DNA of 59,617 nucleotides from an uncultured Oscillospiraceae bacterium (GCA_934486875.1 CAKSPU010000009.1:1-59617), one strand, 5' to 3'; shown: positions 15,423-24,067, counted from the stretch's first letter. Numbers and translations: made by a program. The notes: generated by a model from the letters alone, not told the origin.

Positions 15423-16820
15423 ATGACAGGAGTGCCGTTTATTCCCGAAAATATCGTTGTTCATCTGGGTGCGCCCGATGACACGGGTGCTGTCAATGTT
15501 ACAGTGCCATTTACCGATTACATCAAAAATGCGGCTTCCAGCGAGATATATCCCACCTGGCCCGAAAGTGCGCTGAGAGCCAACATTTACGCTATCATAA
15601 CCTATGCCCTGAACAGGTACTACACCGAATGGTACCCCTCAAGAGGGTATAACTTCGACATAACCAATGACACACGCTACGACCAGTCCTACGTCTACGG
15701 ACGTGACATTTTTGAGCCCATAAGCAACATCGTTGACGAGATATTCAACAACTATATCCGCAGACAAGGTACGCTTGAACCCATATTCTCCGCCTACTGC
15801 GACGGTGTGCGCACCTACTGCGGAGGGCTGAAGCAGTGGGAGACGGTGGAGCTTGCAAATCGGGGGCTGACACCCTTTGAGATACTTCAGCATTTTTACG
15901 GAGATGATATCGAGATTGTGACCAACGCCCCCGTTTCCCCCAACATTCCGTCATACCCCGGTGAGGTCATCGGCTTTGGCAGTGCGGGAGACAACGTGGT
16001 GCGTATCCAGACCCAGCTCAACCGCATTTCTCAGAATTATCCCGCTATCCCAAAGATACCCTATGTCACAGGCAGCTTCAACACTCTCTCCGAGGACGCT
16101 GTAAGGACATTCCAGCAGGTTTTCGGTCTGCCCCGAACGGGTTATGTGGATAAATCCACCTGGTACAGGATAAATCAGATATACACAGGCATAAAGCGGC
16201 TGGGGGAGCTTACCTCCGAGGGTGTCACCATTTCCGATTACACTGCCGATGTGCCCGAATTTCTTCGCAGAGGCGACTCGGGAGCCAACGTCAGGGTCAT
16301 TCAGTATATCCTGTCGGTGGTGGGTGCATATTACGATGCCGTACCGAGAATTTCCGTTACGGGTAATTTCGGTGAGGAAACGGAAAATGCCCTCCGTGCA
16401 TTCCAGCAGATATTCGGTCTCCCCGAAACGGGAGTCCTTGACGCTGACACCTGGGAGGATCTTTACAGAGCCTACAAGGGCATAGTTGACAGTCTCCCCG
16501 TAAATCCCATCGCCGAGGAGATAGTTCTGTTCCCGGGAGTGATACTCAGAGAGGGTATGCAGAATGAATACGTCAGGACAATTCAGCAGTATCTGACGGA
16601 GATACATAATGATTACCCGCAGATACCCGCAGTGACCGCCACGGGCTATTTCGGTCCCCTGACAAGAAATGCCGTGACAGCCTTTCAGCGTGTTTTCGGC
16701 ATAAATCCCACGGGATATGTGGGGGCTGAAACGTGGTCGAGGATAGGCGAGATATACAGCGAGGTGAAGTACGGCTATGTGAAGCCTGCGGGGCAGTTCC
16801 CCGGATATACCATAAGATAA
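15423..16820 (+). CDS. SpoIID-like N-terminal domain protein with three peptidoglycan-binding repeats
   Basis: A 465-residue protein with AAGGAGGAG just upstream. The N-terminal 170 residues include VTVPFTDYIKNAASSEIYPTWPESAL in split pieces, similar to the SpoIID/LytB start with a Glu in SEIYPTWP. Then come three PG_binding_1 repeats at roughly 188-255, 276-345 and 366-435, each ending in AVRTFQQVFGLP...TGYVD..TW or close variants. There is no signal peptide or transmembrane segment, which is usual for proteins acting on forespore cortex from the mother cell or for proteins exported by another route. It probably binds peptidoglycan. Enzyme activity is unproven. Confidence 0.75.
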   Translation: MTGVPFIPENIVVHLGAPDDTGAVNVTVPFTDYIKNAASSEIYPTWPESALRANIYAIITYALNRYYTEWYPSRGYNFDITNDTRYDQSYVYGRDIFEPISNIVDEIFNNYIRRQGTLEPIFSAYCDGVRTYCGGLKQWETVELANRGLTPFEILQHFYGDDIEIVTNAPVSPNIPSYPGEVIGFGSAGDNVVRIQTQLNRISQNYPAIPKIPYVTGSFNTLSEDAVRTFQQVFGLPRTGYVDKSTWYRINQIYTGIKRLGELTSEGVTISDYTADVPEFLRRGDSGANVRVIQYILSVVGAYYDAVPRISVTGNFGEETENALRAFQQIFGLPETGVLDADTWEDLYRAYKGIVDSLPVNPIAEEIVLFPGVILREGMQNEYVRTIQQYLTEIHNDYPQIPAVTATGYFGPLTRNAVTAFQRVFGINPTGYVGAETWSRIGEIYSEVKYGYVKPAGQFPGYTIR

Positions 16821-16833
16821 AGGAGGCAGAACA

Positions 16834-17379
16834 GTGGCAAATGAACCCTTACCCGTGTCACAAAAGGCACACAGCCAGAATGTGGCTGAGCTCCAGCGGT
16901 ATCTGAGAGAGATATCGATGAACGGTGCAGCTGTACGCCCCGTCATTCCCGACGGAGTTTACAGCCCCCACACCGCCGCCGCAGTCTCGGATTTTCAGCG
17001 CATCAAGGGCATTCCCGAAACAGGGGAGACAGACCGAGCCACCTGGGAGCTTATACTTGACACATATTATGACATAATCACGAACCTTTCCGAACAGGTA
17101 GGAGCAAAGCCCCTGCCATCGGCTGACACTGTATTGTCAGAGGGCGACAAGGGCACAGCCATAATCATTTTGCAGGCGATGCTCAACACCCTTTCGGGGC
17201 TTTTTATAAACATTCCGATGAACTCACTGAGCGGCATATATGACAGCGACACCATAAGGGCAGTGACGGAATTTCAGACCGCCTCGGGCATAACTCCCAC
17301 GGGCGAGACGGATATCCGAACCTGGAACGCTCTTGCGGAGCTGTTTGATGCGATATCGGCGGCGGAGGGGGAAATATAA
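16834..17379 (+). CDS. Protein with two peptidoglycan-binding domains
   Basis: A 181-residue protein starting at GTG 16834 behind AAAGGAGG, 13 bases after the previous stop. Two PG_binding_1 repeats fill it: one ends in AVSDFQRIKGIPETGETDRATW (written here in part as FQRIKGIPETGE) and one in FQTASGITPTGETDIRTW. It seems to be an auxiliary wall-binding partner of the preceding gene, perhaps derived from it by duplication. No catalytic domain or signal peptide is visible. It is the last gene of the trio before a strong terminator. Confidence 0.75.
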   Translation: MANEPLPVSQKAHSQNVAELQRYLREISMNGAAVRPVIPDGVYSPHTAAAVSDFQRIKGIPETGETDRATWELILDTYYDIITNLSEQVGAKPLPSADTVLSEGDKGTAIIILQAMLNTLSGLFINIPMNSLSGIYDSDTIRAVTEFQTASGITPTGETDIRTWNALAELFDAISAAEGEI

Positions 17380-17383
17380 AAAA

Positions 17384-17412
17384 AACGGCTGACACGCAAT
17401 GTATCAGCCGTT
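17384..17412. terminator. Bidirectional terminator between the wall-protein trio and prmC
   Basis: AACGGCTGA (17384-17392) pairs perfectly with TCAGCCGTT (17404-17412), with an A-run before and TTAAAATTTT after. It serves both converging messages. Confidence 0.85.
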
Positions 17413-17418
17413 AAAATT

Positions 17419-18279
17419 TTATTTCAGATATCCCCCGATGACCCTTATGCCGCCTGTGGCATCGGGTGCGGTAAAGATGTCACGAAAACCGCTGTCGGTG
17501 AGTATCTTTCTCACGTCCTCAGCCTGTTCCGTGCCTATCTCAAATATCATAAGCCCGCCTTTTTTCAAAAGCTCTTTCCACAGACAGGCTATTACACGAT
17601 AGAATTTCAAGCCGTCATTGCCGCCGTACAAAGCCGTTTCGGGCTCAAATGTTACCTCCTTCTGAAGCTCGTCCATTTCCCTGTCGGTAAGATAGGGCGG
17701 GTTTGAAACTATGCAGCCGATGTTCATATATTCACCGTCGGCAGTCCTGAAATTTTCAAGGAGTGCGCCGTTCATTATGTCGCCTTTGAGCATTTTTACA
17801 GCAGCATCATTTTCACGGACATTCTGCACAAGATACGGGAATGCTTCCGATGAAAGCTCCACCGCATATACCCTGCTTTCGGGCAGCTCCTTTGCAAGGG
17901 TCACGGCAATACAGCCGCTGCCGCTGCAAAGATCGAGTATGCCGCCGTCAAATTTCCTGCCAAGCCTTGAAACAGTTTCATCAACCAGCGCTTCCGTGTC
18001 GGGTCGGGGAATGAGAACGCCCTCCCCCACCCTGAAGCTCCTGCCGTAAAACTCCCATTTGCCCAAAATGTACTGCAAGGGATAGCCTGCCGCTCTCCGC
18101 CTTGCGCCCTTTACGGCGGCATTGGCGGCGGCTTCGGAAAGCTCCCTATCGGGGTGAATGGCAAGCTGCTCACGGGTAACGCCGCAGAGATCCTCCATAA
18201 GGCACATTTTATCAAAATCCCTGTCGGGCACGTCTGACAGAATGCTGTCAAGACGATTGCTTAATTCGTTTATCGTCAT
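17419..18279 (-). CDS. prmC: Release factor glutamine methyltransferase
   Basis: A 286-residue enzyme that methylates the GGQ glutamine of release factors with SAM. Motif I is DLCSGSG (116-122) and the glutamine-binding NPPY is at 193-196, within SNPPYLTDREMDEL. The helical N-terminal domain and PLQYILGKWEFYGR are typical. ATG 18279 lies 4 bases after the DUF1385 stop. A longer in-frame reading overlaps that gene and is less likely. In Firmicutes prmC usually lies near prfA and DUF1385. Here prfA is not in the adjoining region. Confidence 0.95.
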   Translation of the reverse strand: MTINELSNRLDSILSDVPDRDFDKMCLMEDLCGVTREQLAIHPDRELSEAAANAAVKGARRRAAGYPLQYILGKWEFYGRSFRVGEGVLIPRPDTEALVDETVSRLGRKFDGGILDLCSGSGCIAVTLAKELPESRVYAVELSSEAFPYLVQNVRENDAAVKMLKGDIMNGALLENFRTADGEYMNIGCIVSNPPYLTDREMDELQKEVTFEPETALYGGNDGLKFYRVIACLWKELLKKGGLMIFEIGTEQAEDVRKILTDSGFRDIFTAPDATGGIRVIGGYLK

Positions 18280-18283
18280 ATCA

Positions 18284-19282
18284 TCACCAGCGGTCGTCGT
18301 TTTTATCCTCGGGGATACAGGGCTTAAGCGCCGCAATAGCCACCTCTATCTGTGGGTCATCAGGCTCGCAGGTGGTAATGTGCTGGAGCCATATCCCGGG
18401 GACGGAAATTATTTTTGTGAAAAGGTTGTCGCATCTGCCTGCAAGCTTTATGAGCTCATAGCCGATAGACGCTTCCACGGGGAGCATCAGCAGCTGGAGA
18501 CCAAAGCGTGCAAGAATGCTGGTCCAGGGCAGGAACATTCCAATTGCGATACTGAGGAGCACCACAAGGAATATGAAGCTTGTTCCGCAGCGGGGGTGGA
18601 AACGGGTCTGCTTTCTTACGTTCTCCACCGTCAGTTCAAGCCCCGCCTCGTAGCAGGCAATTGTCTTGTGCTCCGCTCCGTGATATTTGAAGGTGGTGTG
18701 TATCTCTTTCATATTCGAGATGAGCCACATATATCCCACAAGGAGGGCAATTTTGATAATGCCCTCGGAAACGGTCTTTGACCAGTCGGGTGCGCCGAGC
18801 TTGCCCAGAAGTCCCGAAAGAAGTGCGGGGAAGAATTTGAATGCGCATATGCTTATGACCATTACAACCACGCACACCACTATCATAACAGTGTTCATAA
18901 CGGACTTGCCGTTTTCACCTTCAAGCTTTGCTTCAAGCCACTTGTAGGGTCGGGTCTTGCTGATCCATTCCTCAAAAGGGGAAAGCTCCTCGTTATCATC
19001 GTCCTCATCGTTCATCTGCTTTTCGGCGGACTTCATTGTGCATTTCATTCCGTCAACAAGGGATATTACAAAGTTGAAGCAGCCCCTTATAAAGGGGGTC
19101 TTAAGATACCACGGAGCAGTTTTTCCGTTGCGTATCTTCCACGTTTCCACATCTATGGTACCGTCAGGGAGACGGCACGCCATTGCGGAAGTGTCAATGC
19201 CACGCATCATTACGCCCTCGATAAGAGCCTGTCCGCCTATTTTCGACTTGAATCTGCACTCAGACTGCTGATTATTGCTCAA
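18284..19282 (-). CDS. DUF1385 family membrane protein (YqhQ-like)
   Basis: A 332-residue protein starting at TTG 19282 behind GAGGTG. The start region has GGQALIEGVMMRG, and the middle has YHGAEHKTIACYEAGLELT and RFHPRCGTSFIFLV, all hallmark DUF1385 motifs. Three or four transmembrane segments lie around 125-150, 165-185 and 228-265. The His, Cys and Glu residues in the YHGAEHK and HPRCGT segments suggest metal binding, but function is unknown. It follows the lipoprotein gene by 13 bases and precedes prmC by 4, forming one operon. Confidence 0.92.
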   Translation of the reverse strand: MSNNQQSECRFKSKIGGQALIEGVMMRGIDTSAMACRLPDGTIDVETWKIRNGKTAPWYLKTPFIRGCFNFVISLVDGMKCTMKSAEKQMNDEDDDNEELSPFEEWISKTRPYKWLEAKLEGENGKSVMNTVMIVVCVVVMVISICAFKFFPALLSGLLGKLGAPDWSKTVSEGIIKIALLVGYMWLISNMKEIHTTFKYHGAEHKTIACYEAGLELTVENVRKQTRFHPRCGTSFIFLVVLLSIAIGMFLPWTSILARFGLQLLMLPVEASIGYELIKLAGRCDNLFTKIISVPGIWLQHITTCEPDDPQIEVAIAALKPCIPEDKNDDRW

Positions 19283-19295
19283 AACTCACACCTCA

Positions 19296-20594
19296 TTAAT
19301 ATAGATAAAAATTATTCGTGACCTCGGCTGTGGTCAGTAGGAGATTGTCCTCGGTGTCGCCAAAACGCACCATATACACCGCACTGTCCGTTGAAGCGGC
19401 AGCGAAATATCCGTCAAGGATACGCTTTTCCGAGTCCTCACGGCTGCACACCGCTATGCGCATAAGCTCAAGGCGGCTTTGTTCAAGGCTGCCGTTGTAT
19501 TTGTAGAACACCTTTTCTCCCGTTATGCTGTCATTTTTCACGGTGACAAGCCCCTGCCACCTTACGGGCAGCATAAAGGCATAGCCAAGGTGGGGTTCGG
19601 TGAAGGACGTGTATTTTTTTGTAACGGAGTAGTTCTCAAAAACGTTCCAGTCCGTAAGATACTGAGCATCCTGCCCGTCTCTGTAGCCGGGGAACGCCTC
19701 CCTTTCGGGTATCTCAACGATGCCGTCGCCGTCGATGTCACGGCAGTACAGCCCCTGGGAACGCACTGTTCTTGAAGACAGCTCGGAGCCGTCTATCATA
19801 GCGGGATTTCTGAGTTCTCCGTTTATGCAGTAGATTATCTCGGTGGAAAGATTGCCGTTGCCCTGCAAGCCGTCCGCAAATACCGCAGGGGTGCCGTTGC
19901 CGATAAATCCTCCTATCACGGAAGGCAGGTCAACGGTGGTGGGGCTGAGAGGGGTGCTGCTCACGCACTCAGCGCCGTTTCCTCTGTCGGTGACGAGGGA
20001 TACCGAAGCTGTGTGGTTCTCGTTATTGCAGTTCACAACAGCGATATCCATACCCCCGTCCCTGTCAAGGTCAAGGGTCAGGGTCTTGTAATAGGTCTCG
20101 GTGTATTCGGTGTTCAGAACGCCGTCACCAAGGCTGTAGAGCTTCAGGGTCTTTTCGGTGGGGGTCATATAGCCGTAGCCTATCGCCATTCTGGCTGTGC
20201 CCGTGCCGCCCAGATCTGTGAAAAAGACCTGCTCCACTGTTGTTCCCGCACCTGCGTGGTCATAAACGGAGCGCCAGCTGCCGTCTCCTTTGTCAAGGAT
20301 ATTAACACGCACATTGCTGTCCTTGCCGGTTCGGCTGCTGTAAAATACCACGGCTTCGTTTTCACCGTCAGAATCAAGGTCATAGAACACGAATGCGGAG
20401 CGGTATGTGCCTGAGCGGGGATAAACAAGCGAAATGTCCTTTCCCGATGATGCGGTGAGGGCGGAATAAATGTCCTGCTGCTCCTCGGACATTATGGGAG
20501 GCGACAGGAGATTGTCTATTGACGAATCGGGGATACAGCCCGTAAAAACAACGCAAAGCGCTGCTGCCAGCGCTGCAAGTCTGCTTAGCTTCAT
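19296..20594 (-). CDS. Lipoprotein with FG-GAP/VCBS-like repeats
   Basis: A 432-residue protein. The signal peptide ends in the lipobox VFTGC, with Cys20 lipidated, so it is anchored outside the membrane. Asp-rich segments DLDSDGENEAVV, DLDRDGGMDIAVV and DIDGDGIVEI are calcium-binding-loop-like units of FG-GAP/VCBS beta-propeller repeats. The C-terminal 130 residues have no recognised domain. It leads the operon with the DUF1385 gene and prmC. A terminator hairpin lies only 15 bases before its start codon, and no clear promoter of its own is visible. Confidence 0.75.
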   Translation of the reverse strand: MKLSRLAALAAALCVVFTGCIPDSSIDNLLSPPIMSEEQQDIYSALTASSGKDISLVYPRSGTYRSAFVFYDLDSDGENEAVVFYSSRTGKDSNVRVNILDKGDGSWRSVYDHAGAGTTVEQVFFTDLGGTGTARMAIGYGYMTPTEKTLKLYSLGDGVLNTEYTETYYKTLTLDLDRDGGMDIAVVNCNNENHTASVSLVTDRGNGAECVSSTPLSPTTVDLPSVIGGFIGNGTPAVFADGLQGNGNLSTEIIYCINGELRNPAMIDGSELSSRTVRSQGLYCRDIDGDGIVEIPEREAFPGYRDGQDAQYLTDWNVFENYSVTKKYTSFTEPHLGYAFMLPVRWQGLVTVKNDSITGEKVFYKYNGSLEQSRLELMRIAVCSREDSEKRILDGYFAAASTDSAVYMVRFGDTEDNLLLTTAEVTNNFYLY

Positions 20595-20608
20595 AATCAG
20601 TTTTCCTT

Positions 20609-20644
20609 AAAAAAGGGCGCACAAGGGATATCCCCTTGCCGCCC
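20609..20644 (-). terminator. Rho-independent terminator directly before the lipoprotein gene
   Basis: On the minus strand a GGGCG/CGCCC stem stacked on CAAGGG/CCCTTG is followed by six Ts. It ends the message of the membrane-protein gene, or acts as a leader attenuator for the lipoprotein operon, whose ribosome site follows at once. Confidence 0.8.
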
Positions 20645-20652
20645 CGTTTATA

Positions 20653-20761
20653 AGAACCTGTATTCACAAGCATATGCGCACGTCTTTTCGGCAAATTTTG
20701 CCTTGTCTGCAACAAAATTATGCTCGAAAATCCGCACACATTTCTTATGAAGACAGGTTCT
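20653..20761. mobile_element. MITE-like 109-bp imperfect inverted repeat
   Basis: The ends AGAACCTGT (20653-20661) and ACAGGTTCT (20753-20761) are exact inverted repeats. The arms pair further through TTCA/TGAA, GTGCG-like and TTTTCG/CGAAAA blocks to a TTTTG/CAAAA core. It has no coding capacity. No clear target duplication is visible. It lies in the gap between two minus-strand genes and ends 6 bases from the stop of the membrane-protein gene. Confidence 0.7.
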
Positions 20762-20766
20762 AATTT

Positions 20767-21852
20767 TTATTCAGTAGGCTTGATGTCGATATTCTCGATA
20801 TCCAGATACTGCTTGTTCATCGGTGCTCTGCTCCAGCGGCGCTTGCCAACATTCAGTCTGGGCATTACACGGTAAACGTAGGTGCTCCAGAATACTGCCA
20901 CCATTGTAATGGTCATAAACACGATACCGATGTCCGAGATGTTAGGGATATTCATTGAAAGTCTCTCCTCATAGCCTGTGGGGATAAGGAGAAGAATGTA
21001 TCTCGGAATGACCGAAACCGCTGCAAGGATAGATGAAACATATCCGAAGAAGCACATCCAGAAACGTGTGAATTTCTTTTCCATTCCGTTGAAGAACCTT
21101 GCGGTGTTCATAAAGAAAAGCACTGCGGTCATATAGGAGAAAAGCTCATAAAGAGGCTCGGAACACTCGCTTACCGCAACATTGTTTCCCACAATCTGCA
21201 GCATATCAACGATCTTCCAGATGGAATAGAATACAAATGCTGCGCAGTTTCCCGAGGAAATACCCTCTCCCTTGAAGATGTTCACAGCCATTGCGATGAA
21301 GTTCAGCATCGCAAAGATCATAACAACGTGGAGGGCGAATGTGCCCCAGGTGTAGCCTGTGAGCATATTGTACCTGTCGGCTTCGTCGGGTGTAAGCTCC
21401 TCGACGATGACCTTGTTTGCATTAACGATGTCGATGAAGTCAAAAACTATCTGAGCCACCACCAGCAGAGCCATAAGCAGTGCGCTGTAGCCTGCCGCTG
21501 CGGGTATTTTCTTTTTGAGCCTGTCATATCTCAGACGCATCGGATTTATAAGGATACAGGAGCCGATGACCTTATCCTTTGAGCTTCCCGCAAGAAGTAT
21601 GACGGTCATAAAGATAATTCCTACGGCGATTATGAAAAACGGGAAGTTTTTCAGGGGTGACGGGTCGATATATCTGCCCGTATCGAAGTTCATATTGTTA
21701 AAAAGCTGTATCGTCCTTGCTGCCACAGCGAGAAGGAGCACTACAACATAAACGCCCATTGAAGCCTTTTTTGTAAGGAAACCGCTTTTGTTTGCCTTAG
21801 CTGTGTTTTTCAGGCGCATCTGTTCTGCGCTTAGCTGCTTCGTTCTGCCCAT
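20767..21852 (-). CDS. Polytopic membrane protein of unknown function
   Basis: A 361-residue protein with about eight hydrophobic segments: near 32-50, 73-92, 120-140, 170-190, 208-225, 240-258, 270-292 and 308-328. The N-terminus is basic and cytoplasmic (RTKQLSAEQMRLKNTAKANK) and the tail is short and charged. No family is recognised and no catalytic motif stands out. AAAGGA precedes the ATG and a consensus promoter lies about 150 bases upstream. It is divergent from spoIID and is followed by the MITE and a terminator, so it is probably transcribed alone. Confidence 0.7.
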   Translation of the reverse strand: MGRTKQLSAEQMRLKNTAKANKSGFLTKKASMGVYVVVLLLAVAARTIQLFNNMNFDTGRYIDPSPLKNFPFFIIAVGIIFMTVILLAGSSKDKVIGSCILINPMRLRYDRLKKKIPAAAGYSALLMALLVVAQIVFDFIDIVNANKVIVEELTPDEADRYNMLTGYTWGTFALHVVMIFAMLNFIAMAVNIFKGEGISSGNCAAFVFYSIWKIVDMLQIVGNNVAVSECSEPLYELFSYMTAVLFFMNTARFFNGMEKKFTRFWMCFFGYVSSILAAVSVIPRYILLLIPTGYEERLSMNIPNISDIGIVFMTITMVAVFWSTYVYRVMPRLNVGKRRWSRAPMNKQYLDIENIDIKPTE

Positions 21853-22007
21853 AATCCGTTCAATCCTTTCGCAGATAACCCGTCAGGGAAAATTATGTTG
21901 GAGAATGTGTCTGCGGCAATATCTCGGAAATGAATTTTTTCCTGCCCCGCCGCATACATATATATCATCAGACGAAACTGACAACAAATGCATAATAGAA
22001 CAATTAC

Positions 22008-22036
22008 ATTGTACTATAAAATCTTCACATTGTCAA
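22008..22036 (-). promoter_or_regulatory. Promoter of the membrane-protein gene
   Basis: On the minus strand TTGACA (22031-22036) and TACAAT (22008-22013) are 17 bp apart. The leader would be about 150 bases. No sigma-A promoter is clear for spoIID on the other strand, which fits sporulation-sigma control. Confidence 0.85.
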
Positions 22037-22119
22037 GTGTTATTTTGTATGAATTTAATAATTTGTAATTATTTTATATGCATAATTTTCAAGAGTGAAA
22101 GTTTGAAAGGACGGTCATT

Positions 22120-23055
22120 ATGAAAGCTTTCGTAAAATCGGTAATAATGTGTGCGGCGGTGATAATTGCGATCCCTGCGGCGGCGGAGGGACTTAAGGCG
22201 GACAAGACTGAGGATATCCCCGTTTCGGTCACGGTAATGCCCGAAAGCCGCACAATAAAGCTCCTTTGCTCCGCTACGGGTGGGATAACCGAAACGGACA
22301 TCGAGGATTATGCGGTATATGCGGTGCTGGAGGAAGTCCCCTTTATCCCCGACACCGAGGCGCTTAAAGCGCAGGTCTGCGCCGCAAGGACATATGCCGC
22401 AAGGCGCATTCTTGCAGGGGAATCGGAAAACGGCGCACACATTTCCGACGACAGCTCAAAATATCAGCCCGCCCTGACCGAAGCCGCAGCTATGGCAGTT
22501 TACGGAGATGGCTATGACGATGCGGTTTCGGCTGTAAGGGCAGCTGCAAAGGCTACCGAGGGGGAGATAATAATGTACGGCGGCGCACCTGCGGCGGCGG
22601 TCTTTCACCTTTCCTCAGCAGGGGTCACGGAATCGGCGGAAAGCGTCTGGGGAACGGATCATCCGTATCTTACAAGCGTCTCCTCCGACTGCACCGAGGC
22701 ACGGCACGAATTTACCGAAGCGGAGCTTTATGCAAGAATATCATCGGAATACCCCGATGCGGATAGATCTGACGGGGTAAATATTTTATCCGCAACAGAC
22801 TGCGGGACCGTGACATCGGCGGAGGTCTGCGGGATAGTCCTTGACGGAGGCAGGCTTGCCGAAATATTATCACTTGAAAGCGCCGCTTTTGATGTGTCCG
22901 ATGCAGGCGGCAGCGTCATATTCACGGTAAAGGGCAGCGGTCATCTTGTGGGAATGAGCATATGCGGCGCTGATGAGCTTTCACGGGAGGGTATGGGCTA
23001 CAGGGATATCCTCGCCCATTATTACCCGGGAACGGTGCTTGAAAAAATGCAGTAA
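22120..23055 (+). CDS. spoIID: Stage II sporulation protein D (lytic transglycosylase)
   Basis: A 311-residue protein with AAAGGA upstream of ATG 22120. An N-terminal signal or anchor helix covers about 5-22. The SpoIID fold shows DYAVYAVLEEVP, with E72 the likely catalytic Glu, then AQVCAARTYA, HLSSAGVTESAESVWG, and GHLVGMSICGADELSREGMGY ending in HYYPGT. It cleaves glycan strands so the mother-cell membrane can engulf the forespore, working with SpoIIM and SpoIIP. Unusual cysteines (for example in DCGTVTSAEVCG) are not in the common family. The gene is a single unit with a terminator just after the stop. Confidence 0.88.
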   Translation: MKAFVKSVIMCAAVIIAIPAAAEGLKADKTEDIPVSVTVMPESRTIKLLCSATGGITETDIEDYAVYAVLEEVPFIPDTEALKAQVCAARTYAARRILAGESENGAHISDDSSKYQPALTEAAAMAVYGDGYDDAVSAVRAAAKATEGEIIMYGGAPAAAVFHLSSAGVTESAESVWGTDHPYLTSVSSDCTEARHEFTEAELYARISSEYPDADRSDGVNILSATDCGTVTSAEVCGIVLDGGRLAEILSLESAAFDVSDAGGSVIFTVKGSGHLVGMSICGADELSREGMGYRDILAHYYPGTVLEKMQ

Positions 23056-23057
23056 AA

Positions 23058-23086
23058 AAGCGGTCGGTGTTATTCGCCGACCGCTT
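23058..23086 (+). terminator. Terminator of spoIID
   Basis: AAGCGGTCGG (23058-23067) and CCGACCGCTT (23077-23086) form a perfect 10-bp stem with a 9-base loop, two bases after the stop codon and followed by GGATTTTATG. Confidence 0.75.
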
Positions 23087-23100
23087 GGATTTTATGTATT

Positions 23101-23260
23101 ATACTAATAACCAATTGTTCTATAGATAAAGCCGACAGATGAAATAAGCCCAGTCTAGGAAAGCGACCGCAGGCGGGCTTGTCGCCCGGCAAGAGAGCTT
23201 GACAACGAATGGGCTTATTTCAGCCGAGGATTTGTCTATAGGTTAATTGGTTATTAGTAT
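23101..23260. mobile_element. MITE-like 160-bp long hairpin
   Basis: ATACTAATAACCAATT (23101-23116) and AATTGGTTATTAGTAT (23245-23260) are perfect 16-bp inverted ends. Inside, CTATAGA/TCTATAG and the 11-bp AAATAAGCCCA/TGGGCTTATTT pair, closing on a CGGGC/GCCCG hairpin. Nearly the whole element is one long imperfect stem with no gene. Its right end coincides with the last base of the stop codon of the next minus-strand gene, so it inserted at that stop. Confidence 0.75.
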
Positions 23261-23988
23261 CAGGTATGGTAATCAAAGAATGTGCCGAGGAAGCTGCTTG
23301 CAAAGGTGTTGTAGCCGCTGTAAAGTCCCGAGGAATTTGAGCTGTCATACATCATACCCTTGAAAGCTGTGGTCTGAGCCTTGTTCACCGCTGCTTTGGA
23401 AATAGCGTCAGCCTTGTCCGCAACACGGGCAACGGGAGAATAGGAGCTGCCGAACATTGATGCAACAGCCCTGTCATCAGCGGCTCTGAGAGTCTTTTCG
23501 TCAACGGTGAGCTTATTATCGCTGCCCACCTTTACGCCCATTCTGGAAAGCGCTCCCGAATAGGTCTTGACGGTATTTGTCATCGAAAGCCCCGACTTAA
23601 GTGCATCTACGCTGTCCGACTTGCCCATAGCGTCAACAGCTGAGTTATAGCTGTCCGCAAAGGCAGTGACCTTTTTAACGAGAGTGTCCTTGTCGGAAAT
23701 ATCCTTAAGGCTCATAGAGCTGAGCTCTGCCGACTTCTTTTTAAGATCCTTTGCCGCTTCGGAAAGCTTCATTTCAGAGGAGACCGTGCCGATCTCACTG
23801 CTGTCCGAAGAGGACTTTGCCTTTTCAAACTGTGATTTTATGTTCTTTTTATATTCGGGGGATCTGACCTCATCGACCTTTTTCATAAGCTCCTGAAGGT
23901 TTGCAGAGGTGTTCCTGCCGGTGCCGGAATACATTCCCGAAAAAAGATTTGAATAAGCGGAATAATTGCCTATACCGTATAAGCTCAT
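23260..23988 (-). CDS. FliD C-terminal-like protein, possible flagellar accessory
   Basis: A 242-residue protein with a good AAAGGGG ribosome site. From about residue 100 it follows the FliD_C pattern: VTAFADSYNSAVDAM, a SGLSMTNTVKTY helix, LSRMGVKVGSDNKLTVDEKTL, then ADDRAVASMFGSS and a helical tail. The first 30 residues are Gly/Tyr/Ser/Asn-rich, and the long D2/D3 part of a normal cap protein is missing. It is thus less than half the normal FliD length. It has no signal peptide. It lies 1 kb upstream of the fla operon in the opposite direction. The TGA stop uses the terminal base of a MITE. Confidence 0.55.
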   Translation of the reverse strand: MSLYGIGNYSAYSNLFSGMYSGTGRNTSANLQELMKKVDEVRSPEYKKNIKSQFEKAKSSSDSSEIGTVSSEMKLSEAAKDLKKKSAELSSMSLKDISDKDTLVKKVTAFADSYNSAVDAMGKSDSVDALKSGLSMTNTVKTYSGALSRMGVKVGSDNKLTVDEKTLRAADDRAVASMFGSSYSPVARVADKADAISKAAVNKAQTTAFKGMMYDSSNSSGLYSGYNTFASSFLGTFFDYHT

Positions 23989-24067
23989 AATGTCAGCCCC
24001 TTTCGCTGCTTTCTTATACCTTTAATATAGCACATTTTCCCACCGTGTTTGTTAATTTTTTGTAAAT

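Noticed and set aside
20653..23260. The two long inverted repeats as parts of one composite transposon
   Set aside because: Their ends differ (AGAACCTGT against ATACTAATAACC), and the genes between them are ordinary chromosomal genes with no transposase.
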